Origin: Enterobacter oligotrophicus
GTDB taxonomy: Bacteria; Pseudomonadota; Gammaproteobacteria; Enterobacterales; Enterobacteriaceae
DNA length: 64,000 nucleotides
Assembly (NCBI RefSeq): GCF_009176645.1
Contig: NZ_AP019007.1
Coordinates: 3,162,001 to 3,226,000, forward strand
Direction: 5' to 3'
The position numbers and the translations under genes were made by a program. Below the pieces are notes generated by a model, which had not been told where the DNA came from, ran no database searches, and worked only from the letters and a program-made list of their open reading frames with translations. Below, piece by piece: positions 38,267 to 47,327 of the stretch. The stretch's first letter is position 1. Every line of letters starts with the position of its first letter.

Positions 38267-38740
38267 ATGAAATACAAGACATTGCTCTTTACAGCCTTGC
38301 TGCTGTTGGTTGGCCGCGCGGCACAGGCGGAACAGATTGGTTCCGTCGATACCGTGTTTAAAATGTTCGGCCCGGACCACAAAATCGTGGTGGAAGCATT
38401 CGACGATCCGGATGTGAAAAACGTCACCTGCTATGTTAGCCGGGCGAAAACAGGTGGCATTAAAGGCGGACTCGGGTTGGCTGAAGACACCTCCGATGCG
38501 GCGATTTCATGCCAGCAGGTCGGTCCGGTTGAGCTGAGCGACAAAATCAAAAACGGTAAAGCACAGGGGGACGTGGTGTTCCAGAAACGGACTTCTCTGG
38601 TCTTTAAGAAGCTGCAGGTGGTACGCTTCTACGATGCCAAACGCAACACGCTGGCCTATCTGGCCTATTCCGACAAAGTGGTGGAAGGTTCGCCGAAAAA
38701 CGCGATTAGCGCCGTGCCGATTATGCCGTGGCGAGAATAA
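38267..38740 (+). CDS. creA: CreA family periplasmic protein
   Basis: A 157-residue protein with a signal peptide ending AQA near residue 21. CreA is a widespread periplasmic protein of unknown function. In E. coli it is followed by the creBCD two-component genes; here creA instead runs directly into a terminator and then convergent arcA. Two cysteines remain in the mature part. Confidence 0.93.
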   Translation: MKYKTLLFTALLLLVGRAAQAEQIGSVDTVFKMFGPDHKIVVEAFDDPDVKNVTCYVSRAKTGGIKGGLGLAEDTSDAAISCQQVGPVELSDKIKNGKAQGDVVFQKRTSLVFKKLQVVRFYDAKRNTLAYLAYSDKVVEGSPKNAISAVPIMPWRE

Positions 38741-38770
38741 AAAAAACGGCGCAAAAGCGCCGTTTTTAAT
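38741..38770. terminator. Bidirectional terminator between creA and arcA
   Basis: The perfect stem AAACGGCGC/GCGCCGTTT (38744-38752 and 38757-38765) has an AAAA loop, with A runs on one side and T runs on the other. It therefore serves both convergent genes. Confidence 0.92.
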
Positions 38771-38785
38771 GTGTGGTGTGCGGGA

Positions 38786-39502
38786 TTACTCCTGCAGGTC
38801 ACCGCAGAAACGATAGCCTTCGCCGTGGATAGTGGCGATGATTTCTGGTGTATCCGGCGTAGATTCAAAATGCTTACGAATACGACGGATAGTCACGTCT
38901 ACGGTGCGGTCATGAGGCTTCAGCTCGCGACCGGTCATTTTCTTCAGCAGCTCTGCACGGGACTGAATTTTGCCCGGATTTTCGCAGAAGTGCAGCATCG
39001 CGCGGAATTCACTGCGCGGCAGTTTGTACTGCTCACCGTTCGGGCTAATCAGCGAACGGCTATTGATATCAAGTTCCCAGCCGTTGAATTTGTAGCTGTC
39101 TACGCTACGACGCTCTTCGCTGACCGTACCCAGATTCATGGTGCGGGACAGCAGGTTGCGGGCACGAATGGTTAACTCGCGTGGATTGAACGGCTTGGTG
39201 ATGTAGTCATCCGCGCCGATTTCCAGGCCAAGAATTTTATCAACTTCGTTGTCACGGCCCGTCAGGAACATTAATGCGACGTTCGCCTGTTCACGCAGTT
39301 CGCGCGCCAGCAGAAGGCCGTTTTTGCCCGGCAGGTTGATGTCCATAATGACCAGGTTGATATCATTTTCAGAAAGGATCTGATGCATCTCTGCGCCATC
39401 GGTCGCTTCAAAGACATCGTAGCCTTCTGCTTCGAAAATGCTCTTTAACGTGTTGCGTGTTACCAACTCGTCTTCAACGATAAGAATGTGCGGGGTCTGC
39501 AT
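38786..39502 (-). CDS. arcA: Two-component response regulator ArcA
   Basis: Global regulator of aerobic and anaerobic respiration, phosphorylated by ArcB when quinones are reduced. The receiver domain occupies residues 1-120, with the phosphoacceptor Asp-54 in VIMDINLPG, conserved Thr in FLTGRD and Lys in TKPFNPREL. An OmpR-type winged-helix domain occupies residues 135-235. The 238-residue length equals E. coli. The long upstream region contains an FNR-like site. Confidence 0.98.
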   Translation of the reverse strand: MQTPHILIVEDELVTRNTLKSIFEAEGYDVFEATDGAEMHQILSENDINLVIMDINLPGKNGLLLARELREQANVALMFLTGRDNEVDKILGLEIGADDYITKPFNPRELTIRARNLLSRTMNLGTVSEERRSVDSYKFNGWELDINSRSLISPNGEQYKLPRSEFRAMLHFCENPGKIQSRAELLKKMTGRELKPHDRTVDVTIRRIRKHFESTPDTPEIIATIHGEGYRFCGDLQE

Positions 39503-39597
39503 GTTTGCTACCTAAATTGCCAACTAAATCGAAACAGGAAGTACAAAAGTCCCTGACCTGCCTGATACATGTCGCAAATTAACATGATCGGCCTAAC

Positions 39598-39738
39598 GTG
39601 ACTAAAGTACGTAATTGCGTTCTTGATGCACTTTCCATCAACGTCAACAACATCATTAGCTTGGTCGTGGGTACTTTCCCTTTGGACCCGACAGTGTCAA
39701 AAACGGCTGTCATCCTAACCATTTTAACAGCAACATAA
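39598..39738 (+). CDS. yjjY: Small protein YjjY
   Basis: A 46-codon frame with GTG start, beginning VTKVRNCVLDALSINVNNII and ending AVILTILTAT. It matches E. coli YjjY almost residue for residue from memory, including its length. It lies opposite the arcA leader, 95 bases from the arcA start. No clear ribosome-binding site is visible before the GTG, so translation is uncertain. The conservation could instead reflect control sequences of arcA. Confidence 0.6.
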   Translation: MTKVRNCVLDALSINVNNIISLVVGTFPLDPTVSKTAVILTILTAT

Positions 39739-40137
39739 CAGGCTAAGTGACACCAGACACCCAATAAAACTACGCTTCGTTGACATATATCAAGTTCAAT
39801 TGTAGCACGTTAACAGTTTGATGAAATCATCGTAGCTGAATGCTAGCCTTTGTCACAAATTTTCAATAAACCAACTAGTTGCGGGCCTTGATTGATAAAC
39901 GATGCGAATCCAATCAGAAATGACTATTCATACAGTCATTATCATTACAAAACATAAGGATAATGAACCTTTGTTAACATTCTAACTGATTGTTCAGCCA
40001 CACAATAGTTTAGCGTTTTTAAATTGTTATGAAACGCTATTTCGGTGATTTGTGTTGCAATTTTGTAAATTCGTGCTGCGTAATATGTTGAAGCGCATCA
40101 CATTTTTACCCGCTAACTGTTTAAAAAGAGAGCATAA
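39739..40137. promoter_or_regulatory. arcA/yjtD control region
   Basis: A 400-base AT-rich gap without a gene. It contains the FNR-like site described separately and a short dyad AATGACT...AGTCATT at 39919-39940. It must hold the arcA promoters (leftward, long leader) and the yjtD promoter (rightward). I see no further ORF or stable RNA in it. Confidence 0.6.
39780..39793 (-). promoter_or_regulatory. FNR-like site upstream of arcA
   Basis: TTGACATATATCAA matches the FNR consensus TTGAT-N4-ATCAA with one mismatch. It lies about 280 bases upstream of the arcA start codon. FNR activation of arcA under anaerobiosis is known in E. coli. Confidence 0.7.
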
Positions 40138-40824
40138 ATGCATCTGTCGATTGTGCTGGTGGCCCCAGCAAGAGCCGAAAATATAGGCGCTGCGGCGCGT
40201 GCCATGAAGACCATGGGTTTTACCGATTTACGTATTGTGGACAGCACGGCGCACCTGGAACCTGCGGCACGCTGGGTGGCACACGGGTCGGGAGATATTC
40301 TCGATAATATAACCACTTACGCTACGCTTGCTGACGCGCTGCACGATATTTCGTTTACCGTGGCGACCACCGCGCGCAGCCGGGCGAAGTTTCATTACTA
40401 CGCCACGCCTGCGGAACTGGTGCCCATGTTGAGCGAGAAAAGCCAGTGGCTGACGAAAGCCGCGCTGGTGTTTGGTCGCGAAGATTCGGGGCTTACCAAT
40501 GAGGAGCTGGAACTTGCCGACGTGCTGACGGGCGCGCCAATGGTGGCCGATTATCCGTCGCTGAATTTAGGCCAGGCGGTCATGGTGTATTGCTATCAAT
40601 TAGCATCCTTAATACAAATTCCGCAGCCGCACGCTGCCGGTACGGACGAAAATCAGCTGGCCGCGCTGCGCGCTCGCGTGGAGGATCTGTTATCGCGACT
40701 GGGCGTGGCGGACGATCAGAAAATGGCGGACTGGTTGCAACAGCGTCTCGGACGGCTTGAACAACGCGACACGGCGATGCTGCACCGTTTGCTGCATGAT
40801 ATCGAAAAAAAATTAGCCGAGTAA
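40138..40824 (+). CDS. yjtD: SpoU/TrmJ-family RNA methyltransferase YjtD
   Basis: A 228-residue SPOUT-class enzyme related to TrmJ (tRNA 2'-O-methyltransferase). Motif 1 lies in PARAENIGAAARAM and the trefoil-knot SAM motifs in LVFGREDSGLTNEEL and SLNLGQAVMVYCYQL. The exact RNA target is not established. It lies between the arcA/yjjY region and the thr operon, as in E. coli. Confidence 0.92.
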   Translation: MHLSIVLVAPARAENIGAAARAMKTMGFTDLRIVDSTAHLEPAARWVAHGSGDILDNITTYATLADALHDISFTVATTARSRAKFHYYATPAELVPMLSEKSQWLTKAALVFGREDSGLTNEELELADVLTGAPMVADYPSLNLGQAVMVYCYQLASLIQIPQPHAAGTDENQLAALRARVEDLLSRLGVADDQKMADWLQQRLGRLEQRDTAMLHRLLHDIEKKLAE

Positions 40825-41035
40825 AATGCTGCCATACGTTTTTACTATGGCGTAACCGTCTAATGCTAAGGGTTGCTTTTGGGGGATTCGGATGAAAATA
40901 AATCCTGAGGCAGCGGGACGTGAGAGCGTCCCGAATTGTGATCAAATTAAAAATTCATTGACTTAAGGTGCCCGATCCTTTAACCCTAAAAGAATACAGC
41001 ACAGACAGATAATAATGACAGAGTACACAACATCC

Positions 41036-41104
41036 ATGAAACGCATCAGCATCACCACCATTACCACAACCATCATCATTACCACAGGTAACGATGCGGG
41101 CTGA
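41036..41104 (+). CDS. thrL: thr operon leader peptide
   Basis: A 22-codon leader, MKRISITTITTTIIITTGND followed by AG. It has seven threonine and six isoleucine codons. Stalling of ribosomes here when threonyl- or isoleucyl-tRNA is scarce prevents the downstream terminator from forming. It is too short to find by ORF length but is unmistakable by composition and position before the attenuator and thrA. Confidence 0.97.
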   Translation: MKRISITTITTTIIITTGNDAG

Positions 41105-41120
41105 CGCGTACAGGAAAAAC

Positions 41121-41158
41121 AAAAAAAGCCCGCACCTGAACAGTGCGGGCTTTTTTTT
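41121..41158 (+). terminator. thr operon attenuator
   Basis: The GCCCGCAC/GTGCGGGC stem (41128-41135 and 41143-41150) is flanked by a run of A and a run of eight T. It lies 17 bases after the thrL stop and 26 bases before thrA. Confidence 0.96.
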
Positions 41159-41183
41159 CGGCTAAAGGAAACGAGGTAGAACC

Positions 41184-43646
41184 ATGCGAGTGTTGAAGTT
41201 CGGCGGTACATCAGTGGCAAATGCAGAACGTTTTCTGCGTGTTGCCGATATCCTGGAGAGCAATGCCAGGCAGGGGCAGGTTGCTACCGTGCTTTCTGCC
41301 CCGGCGAAAATCACGAACCATCTGGTGGCGATGATTGAAAAAACCATCGGTGGTCAGGATGCACTTCCGAACATTAGCGACGCTGAGCGCATTTTCACAG
41401 AGCTGCTTCAGGGGCTGGCAGAAGCACAGCCTGGCTTCCCGCTTGCACAGTTGAAAGCCTTCGTTGAGCAAGAATTTGCCCAGATCAAACACGTGCTGCA
41501 CGGTATCAGCCTGCTTGGCCAGTGCCCGGACAGCATCAACGCGGCGCTGATCTGTCGCGGTGAGAAACTCTCGATTGCCATCATGGCTGGCCTTCTTGAA
41601 GCGCGTGGCCACAACGTGACGGTGATCGATCCGGTTGAAAAACTGCTTGCAGCAGGACACTACCTCGAATCCACCGTCGATATTGCCGAATCGACCCGCC
41701 GCATTGCCGCGAGCAAAATTCCGTCAGACCACATGATCCTGATGGCGGGCTTTACCGCCGGAAACGAGAAGGGCGAACTGGTGGTGCTGGGCCGTAACGG
41801 CTCTGACTACTCTGCTGCCGTACTGGCTGCGTGTTTACGCGCAGATTGTTGTGAGATCTGGACTGACGTCGACGGTGTATATACCTGCGACCCGCGCCAG
41901 GTACCGGACGCCAGGCTGCTGAAGTCGATGTCGTATCAGGAAGCGATGGAGCTTTCCTACTTCGGCGCTAAAGTGCTTCACCCGCGTACCATCTCCCCGA
42001 TTGCCCAGTTCCAGATCCCTTGCCTGATTAAAAACACCGGTAACCCACAAGCCCCAGGTACGCTGATTGGTGCCAGCACCGATGAAGATGGTCTGCCGGT
42101 GAAAGGTATCTCCAACCTGAATAACATGGCGATGTTCAGCGTCTCCGGTCCGGGCATGAAAGGGATGGTCGGCATGGCGGCGCGCGTTTTTGCGGCCATG
42201 TCCCGCAACGGTATCTCGGTGGTGCTGATCACCCAGTCTTCTTCTGAATACAGCATCAGCTTCTGCGTGCCACAAGGCGACTGCCTGCGCGCGCGCCGTG
42301 CGCTGGAAGAAGAGTTTTACCTGGAGCTGAAAGAGGAGCTGCTGGAGCCGCTCTCTATTCAGGAGCGTCTGGCGATCATCTCTGTGGTTGGCGATGGGAT
42401 GCGCACGTTGCGCGGTATCTCCGCCAAATTCTTTGCCGCACTGGCGCGGGCCAACATCAACATCGTGGCGATTGCGCAGGGCTCGTCCGAGCGTTCTATT
42501 TCTGTGGTGGTCGATAACGACGATGCGACCACTGGCGTGCGAGTGGTTCACCAGATGCTGTTCAACACCGACCAGGTGATTGAGCTGTTCCTGATTGGCG
42601 TGGGCGGTGTGGGCGGCGCACTGCTGGAGCAGGTTAAGCGTCAGCAGAAGTGGCTAAAGAAGAAACATATTGATCTGCGCGTGTGTGGTATCGCGAACTC
42701 AAAAGCGTTGCTGACCAACGTTCACGGTCTGAACCTGGAAAACTGGCAGGCCGAGATGAGCGAGGCAAAAGAGCCGTTCAACCTGGGCCGTCTGATTCGC
42801 CTGGTGAAAGAGTATCACCTGCTCAATCCGGTGATTGTCGACTGTACCTCGAACCAGGCGGTGGCCGATCAGTACGCCGACTTCCTGCGCGAAGGGTTCC
42901 ACGTGGTGACGCCAAACAAAAAGGCCAACACGTCGTCGATGGATTACTATCACCAGCTGCGCCTGGCGGCGAGCAAGTCGCGCCGCAAGTTCCTGTATGA
43001 CACCAACGTCGGTGCAGGTCTGCCGGTGATCGAGAACCTGCAAAACCTGCTGAACGCGGGTGATGAACTGCAGCGCTTCTCCGGCATTCTTTCTGGCTCG
43101 CTGTCGTTTATCTTTGGCAAGCTCGATGAAGGGATGAGCCTGTCTGAAGCGACCCGTGCGGCGCGTGAGCTGGGCTACACCGAGCCCGATCCGCGTGACG
43201 ATCTCTCCGGGATGGACGTGGCGCGCAAGCTGCTGATCCTGGTGCGAGAAACGGGCCGTGAACTGGAGCTTTCGGATATCGTGATTGAGCCGGTACTGCC
43301 AGTTGAATTTGATGACAGCGGTGATGTCAGTACCTTTATGGCGAATTTAGCGCAGCTCGACGACGCCTTTGCTGCCCGCGTAGCGAAAGCCCGTGATGAA
43401 GGTAAGGTATTGCGCTATGTTGGCAACATTGAAGAAGATGGCGTGTGTCGTGTGAAGATTGCTGAAGTGGATGGCAACGATCCGCTCTACAAAGTCAAAA
43501 ACGGCGAAAACGCCCTGGCGTTTTACAGCCACTATTATCAGCCATTGCCGCTGGTGCTTCGCGGCTATGGCGCAGGGAATGATGTGACGGCAGCGGGCGT
43601 GTTTGCCGATCTGCTGCGTACCCTGTCATGGAAGTTAGGAGTTTAA
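41184..43646 (+). CDS. thrA: Bifunctional aspartokinase I/homoserine dehydrogenase I
   Basis: Catalyses the first and third steps of threonine synthesis, ATP-dependent phosphorylation of aspartate and reduction of aspartate semialdehyde. The kinase starts with [15 protein letters not shown]. Two ACT-type regulatory segments lie at about residues 315-460 and mediate threonine inhibition. The dehydrogenase has the NAD(P) loop [14 protein letters not shown] near residue 470 and a catalytic region around [15 protein letters not shown]. The 820 residues equal E. coli ThrA. Confidence 0.98.
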   Translation: MRVLKFGGTSVANAERFLRVADILESNARQGQVATVLSAPAKITNHLVAMIEKTIGGQDALPNISDAERIFTELLQGLAEAQPGFPLAQLKAFVEQEFAQIKHVLHGISLLGQCPDSINAALICRGEKLSIAIMAGLLEARGHNVTVIDPVEKLLAAGHYLESTVDIAESTRRIAASKIPSDHMILMAGFTAGNEKGELVVLGRNGSDYSAAVLAACLRADCCEIWTDVDGVYTCDPRQVPDARLLKSMSYQEAMELSYFGAKVLHPRTISPIAQFQIPCLIKNTGNPQAPGTLIGASTDEDGLPVKGISNLNNMAMFSVSGPGMKGMVGMAARVFAAMSRNGISVVLITQSSSEYSISFCVPQGDCLRARRALEEEFYLELKEELLEPLSIQERLAIISVVGDGMRTLRGISAKFFAALARANINIVAIAQGSSERSISVVVDNDDATTGVRVVHQMLFNTDQVIELFLIGVGGVGGALLEQVKRQQKWLKKKHIDLRVCGIANSKALLTNVHGLNLENWQAEMSEAKEPFNLGRLIRLVKEYHLLNPVIVDCTSNQAVADQYADFLREGFHVVTPNKKANTSSMDYYHQLRLAASKSRRKFLYDTNVGAGLPVIENLQNLLNAGDELQRFSGILSGSLSFIFGKLDEGMSLSEATRAARELGYTEPDPRDDLSGMDVARKLLILVRETGRELELSDIVIEPVLPVEFDDSGDVSTFMANLAQLDDAFAARVAKARDEGKVLRYVGNIEEDGVCRVKIAEVDGNDPLYKVKNGENALAFYSHYYQPLPLVLRGYGAGNDVTAAGVFADLLRTLSWKLGV

Positions 43647-43647
43647 C

Positions 43648-44577
43648 ATGGTGAAAGTTTATGCCCCGGCTTCCAGCGCCAATATGAGCGTCGGATTTGA
43701 TGTGCTGGGTGCGGCGGTCACGCCGGTGGATGGTTCGCTGCTGGGCGATACGGTAACGGTAGACGCGGCGGATAGCTTCAGCCTGAATAACGTTGGCCGC
43801 TTCGCCAGCAAACTGCCGTCCGACCCGCGCGAGAATATCGTTTATCAGTGCTGGGAGCGTTTCTGTCAGGAGATCGGCAAAAACGTGCCGGTCGCCATGA
43901 CGCTGGAAAAAAGTATGCCGATCGGTTCCGGTCTGGGCTCCAGCGCCTGCTCCGTGGTTGCCGCGCTGGTGGCGATGAATGAGCACTGCGGTAAGCCGCT
44001 GAACAATAACCGCCTGCTGGGGCTGATGGGCGAGCTGGAAGGGCGGATTTCAGGCAGCATTCATTACGACAATGTCGCGCCGTGTTTCCTCGGTGGTATG
44101 CAGTTGATGATTGAAGAAAATGGCATCATCAGCCAGCAGGTGCCAGGGTTTGATGAGTGGCTGTGGGTGCTGGCGTATCCGGGCATTAAGGTTTCGACCG
44201 CGGAAGCGCGTGCGATCCTGCCTGCGCAGTATCGCCGCCAGGACTGTATCGCTCACGGGCGTCACCTGGCGGGCTTTATTCACGCCTGCTATACCCGTCA
44301 GCCACAGCTGGCGGCGAAACTGATGAAAGACGTCATTGCCGAGCCGTACCGCACGAAGCTGCTGCCCGGTTTTAACGAGGCGCGGCAGGCATCACTGGAT
44401 ATTGGTGCGCAGGCGTGCGGCATCTCCGGCTCCGGCCCGACGCTGTTCGCCCTGTGCGATAAGCCAGACACCGCCCAGCGTGTGGCGGACTGGCTCTCTA
44501 AACACTACCTGCAAAATCAGGAAGGCTTTGTTCATATTTGCCGTCTGGACACGGCTGGCGCACGAGTACTGGGATAA
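43648..44577 (+). CDS. thrB: Homoserine kinase ThrB
   Basis: Phosphorylates homoserine with ATP. It is a GHMP-superfamily kinase with the glycine/serine-rich ATP loop [15 protein letters not shown] near residue 91 and the C-terminal [10 protein letters not shown] motif. The 309 residues are one fewer than E. coli. It starts one base after the thrA stop, so translation is coupled. Confidence 0.98.
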   Translation: MVKVYAPASSANMSVGFDVLGAAVTPVDGSLLGDTVTVDAADSFSLNNVGRFASKLPSDPRENIVYQCWERFCQEIGKNVPVAMTLEKSMPIGSGLGSSACSVVAALVAMNEHCGKPLNNNRLLGLMGELEGRISGSIHYDNVAPCFLGGMQLMIEENGIISQQVPGFDEWLWVLAYPGIKVSTAEARAILPAQYRRQDCIAHGRHLAGFIHACYTRQPQLAAKLMKDVIAEPYRTKLLPGFNEARQASLDIGAQACGISGSGPTLFALCDKPDTAQRVADWLSKHYLQNQEGFVHICRLDTAGARVLG

Positions 44578-44580
44578 ATA

Positions 44581-45867
44581 ATGAAACTTTATAATCTGAA
44601 AGATCATAACGAGCAGGTCAGCTTCGCGCAGGCGGTGACTCAGGGACTGGGCAAAAATCAGGGACTATTCTTCCCGCATGACCTGCCGGAATTCCATCTG
44701 ACTGACATTGATGCCCTGCTGAAACAAGACTTTGTCACCCGAAGCACCAAAATTCTCTCCGCGTTTATTGGCGACGAAATCCCGCAGGAGCTACTGGAAG
44801 AGCGCGTGCGTGCGGCGTTTGCTTTCCCGGCACCGGTTCAGCAGGTGGAGCCCGACGTAGGTTGTCTTGAGCTGTTCCACGGCCCAACGCTGGCGTTCAA
44901 AGATTTCGGTGGCCGCTTTATGGCGCAGATGCTGACCCACATCAGCGGCGACAAGCCGGTGACCATCCTGACCGCCACTTCCGGTGATACCGGTGCGGCT
45001 GTCGCCCATGCGTTCTACGGCCTGAAAAACGTCCGCGTGGTGATCCTCTACCCGAAAGGTAAAATCAGCCCGCTGCAGGAAAAACTGTTCTGCACGCTTG
45101 GTGGCAACATTGAAACCGTGGCGATCGACGGCGATTTCGATGCCTGCCAGGCGCTGGTTAAGCAGGCCTTCGATGACGAAGAGTTGAAGGTGGCGCTGGG
45201 TCTGAACTCCGCAAACTCCATTAACATCAGCCGTCTGCTGGCGCAGATCTGCTACTACTTCGAGGCGGTGGCGCAACTGCCGCAGGAAGCGCGTAATCAA
45301 CTGGTGATCTCCGTACCAAGCGGAAACTTCGGTGACCTGACGGCGGGCCTGCTGGCGAAATCGCTCGGTCTGCCGGTGAAACGCTTTATCGCGGCGACCA
45401 ACGCCAACGACACCGTGCCGCGCTTCCTGAAAGAGGGTAAATGGGCACCGAATGCCACCCAGGCGACGCTTTCTAATGCCATGGACGTGAGCCAGCCAAA
45501 TAACTGGCCGCGTGTGGAAGAACTCTTCCGCCGTAAGGTCTGGCGTCTGGGCGATCTGGGCTACGCTGCGGTAACGGATGAAACCACCAAAGCGACCATG
45601 CGCGAGCTGAAAGCGGTAGGGTACACCTCTGAACCCCACGCGGCGATTGCTTATCGCGCGCTGCGCGATCAGCTTAATCCGGGGGAATATGGGCTGTTCC
45701 TCGGCACCGCTCATCCGGCGAAGTTCAAAGAGAGCGTAGAAGAGATTCTGGGTGAAACGCTGCCATTGCCGAAGGAGCTGGCCGAGCGTGCCGATCTGCC
45801 GCTGCTGTCCCATGAACTACCGGCAGACTTTGCCGCGCTGCGTAAGCTGATGATGACGCGCGCGTGA
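44581..45867 (+). CDS. thrC: Threonine synthase ThrC
   Basis: A PLP-dependent enzyme converting O-phosphohomoserine to threonine. The PLP-binding lysine lies in LAFKDFGGRFMAQ near residue 107, and the phosphate-binding SVPSGNFGDLTAG near residue 240. The 428 residues equal E. coli. It is three bases after thrB and ends the operon; three REP units follow. Confidence 0.98.
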   Translation: MKLYNLKDHNEQVSFAQAVTQGLGKNQGLFFPHDLPEFHLTDIDALLKQDFVTRSTKILSAFIGDEIPQELLEERVRAAFAFPAPVQQVEPDVGCLELFHGPTLAFKDFGGRFMAQMLTHISGDKPVTILTATSGDTGAAVAHAFYGLKNVRVVILYPKGKISPLQEKLFCTLGGNIETVAIDGDFDACQALVKQAFDDEELKVALGLNSANSINISRLLAQICYYFEAVAQLPQEARNQLVISVPSGNFGDLTAGLLAKSLGLPVKRFIAATNANDTVPRFLKEGKWAPNATQATLSNAMDVSQPNNWPRVEELFRRKVWRLGDLGYAAVTDETTKATMRELKAVGYTSEPHAAIAYRALRDQLNPGEYGLFLGTAHPAKFKESVEEILGETLPLPKELAERADLPLLSHELPADFAALRKLMMTRA

Positions 45868-45872
45868 TTTTT

Positions 45873-45997
45873 GTCGGGTGGCGGCTACGCCTTACCCGAC
45901 CTACACAACGGCTCAGAACGTAGGCCGGGTAAGCGCAGCGTCACCCGGCAACAGCAGTACTGTACCGAGGCCGGGTAAGGCGTAGCCGCCACCCGGC
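45873..45997. repeat. Three REP units after the thr operon
   Basis: Units at 45873-45900, 45924-45949 and 45970-45997 alternate in orientation. The last is followed by TTTTTT and could act as the operon's terminator. No other terminator is visible between thrC and yaaX. Confidence 0.9.
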
Positions 45998-46161
45998 TTT
46001 TTTGTGGAGAAATTAAGGAGAGAAAAAGCAGGAAAAAAGCAGAAATTCCCAATAAATGCGGTCACTTAGCGTTTAGGATTGCAGAGAATAACATCTTCGG
46101 TTCCCCTCACGTAATCTCCTTACATCGGCCCATGTTGGGTAAGAATAATAAGGAGTCACCT

Positions 46162-46455
46162 ATGTCTACACTGAAACCTGCACTCATCGCGCTTTCACTG
46201 ATGCTGGTCGCTCCCATGGCGGTACAGGCATCTGAAATCACCCTCGTGCCTGCGGTAAAACTGCAGATTGGCGATCGGGATAATAACGGACACTACTGGG
46301 ATGGCGGCCGCTGGCGAGACCATGACTGGTGGAAGGCTCACTATGACTGGCGCGACAACCACTGGCGTCCGCATGATGAGCATCGTAAACACGATAATCG
46401 CCATAACGATCGCCACGACGATCATCGTCCTGGTCCGGACTGGAAACACCATTAA
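46162..46455 (+). CDS. yaaX: Small periplasmic YaaX-family protein (DUF2502)
   Basis: A 97-residue secreted protein. The signal peptide ends VQA near residue 23. The mature part starts [20 protein letters not shown] and is then extremely rich in Trp, His, Asp and Arg ([22 protein letters not shown]). Start and length follow the AAGGAG site at about 46150. It matches the E. coli YaaX/YpeC family in the conserved N-terminal motif and position after thrC. Function unknown; the His/Asp-rich tail suggests metal binding, which is inference. Confidence 0.88.
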   Translation: MSTLKPALIALSLMLVAPMAVQASEITLVPAVKLQIGDRDNNGHYWDGGRWRDHDWWKAHYDWRDNHWRPHDEHRKHDNRHNDRHDDHRPGPDWKHH

Positions 46456-46460
46456 TGCAC

Positions 46461-46488
46461 ACCCCGCCAGCCGGCGGGGTTTTGTTTT
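46461..46488. terminator. Terminator after yaaX
   Basis: The perfect stem ACCCCGCC/GGCGGGGT with an AGCC loop is followed by TTTTGTTTTT. It lies six bases after the yaaX stop and directly before the convergent yaaA stop. Confidence 0.9.
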
Positions 46489-47261
46489 TACTGCTCGTGG
46501 CGCTTAAACACCAGCTCGCCTTTCCCCGACGCTTCTTCGTCAAAGAAATAACCTTCGCTGTTAAACGCGGTTAACTGCTCAGGCTTTGTCAGGCGGTTTT
46601 GAATGATGTAACGGCTCATCAGCCCGCGCGCTTTTTTGGCGTAGAAGCTGATCACTTTGAATTTACCGTTTTTCTCATCAAGGAAGACAGGCTTGATGAT
46701 CTCCGCGTTCAGCTTTTTCGGCTTCACTGACTTGTAGTATTCGTCGGACGCCAGGTTGATCACCACATTATCGCCCTGGGCCTGCAGCGCTGCGTTCAGT
46801 TTGTCGGTGATGATATCGCCCCAGAAATGGTACAGATCTTTACCTTTGGCGTTTTCCAGGCGGATGCCCATCTCCAGACGGTACGGCTGCATCAGGTCCA
46901 GCGGACGCAGCACGCCATACAGACCTGACAACATACGCAGATGCTGCTGAGCAAAATCGAAATCCGCTTCGCTAAACGTCTCTGCCTGCAGGCCGGTATA
47001 AACGTCCCCTTTAAACGCCAGAAGCGCCTGACGGGCATTGTCTGGCGTGAAGTCCGGGTGCCACTCATGGAAGCGGGTGGCGTTCAGATCCGCGAGTTTG
47101 TCGCTGATGCTCATCAGCGAGGCAATTTGCGGCGCAGAAAGTTTACGCGCCTCGTGGATCAGCTGTTGCGAATAATCCAGCAGTTCAGGCTGGGTATAGC
47201 GTTCGGTGGCGAGCGGGCTCTGGTAGTCGAGCGTTTTTGCAGGTGAAATCAGAATCAGCAT
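46488..47261 (-). CDS. yaaA: Peroxide stress resistance protein YaaA
   Basis: A 257-residue cytoplasmic protein that lowers intracellular free iron and DNA damage during hydrogen peroxide stress in E. coli. The family opening [16 protein letters not shown] and the motifs [17 protein letters not shown] and NLASDEYYK are present. Its biochemical activity is not settled. It is convergent with yaaX. Confidence 0.95.
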   Translation of the reverse strand: MLILISPAKTLDYQSPLATERYTQPELLDYSQQLIHEARKLSAPQIASLMSISDKLADLNATRFHEWHPDFTPDNARQALLAFKGDVYTGLQAETFSEADFDFAQQHLRMLSGLYGVLRPLDLMQPYRLEMGIRLENAKGKDLYHFWGDIITDKLNAALQAQGDNVVINLASDEYYKSVKPKKLNAEIIKPVFLDEKNGKFKVISFYAKKARGLMSRYIIQNRLTKPEQLTAFNSEGYFFDEEASGKGELVFKRHEQ

Positions 47262-47327
47262 ATCCAGTCCTTGCAGGAAATTTAGAGCGATTTTAACAAA
47301 AAATCGCCCGCAATTGATCGATAGCTG

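Noticed and set aside
39579..39764. A 61-codon minus-strand frame in the arcA leader
   Set aside because: It overlaps yjjY, which matches a known family in frame and length, while this frame matches nothing I recognise.
46195..46452. A minus-strand frame opposite yaaX
   Set aside because: It is a low-complexity Val/Ile-rich shadow of the His/Asp-rich coding strand, without a ribosome-binding site.
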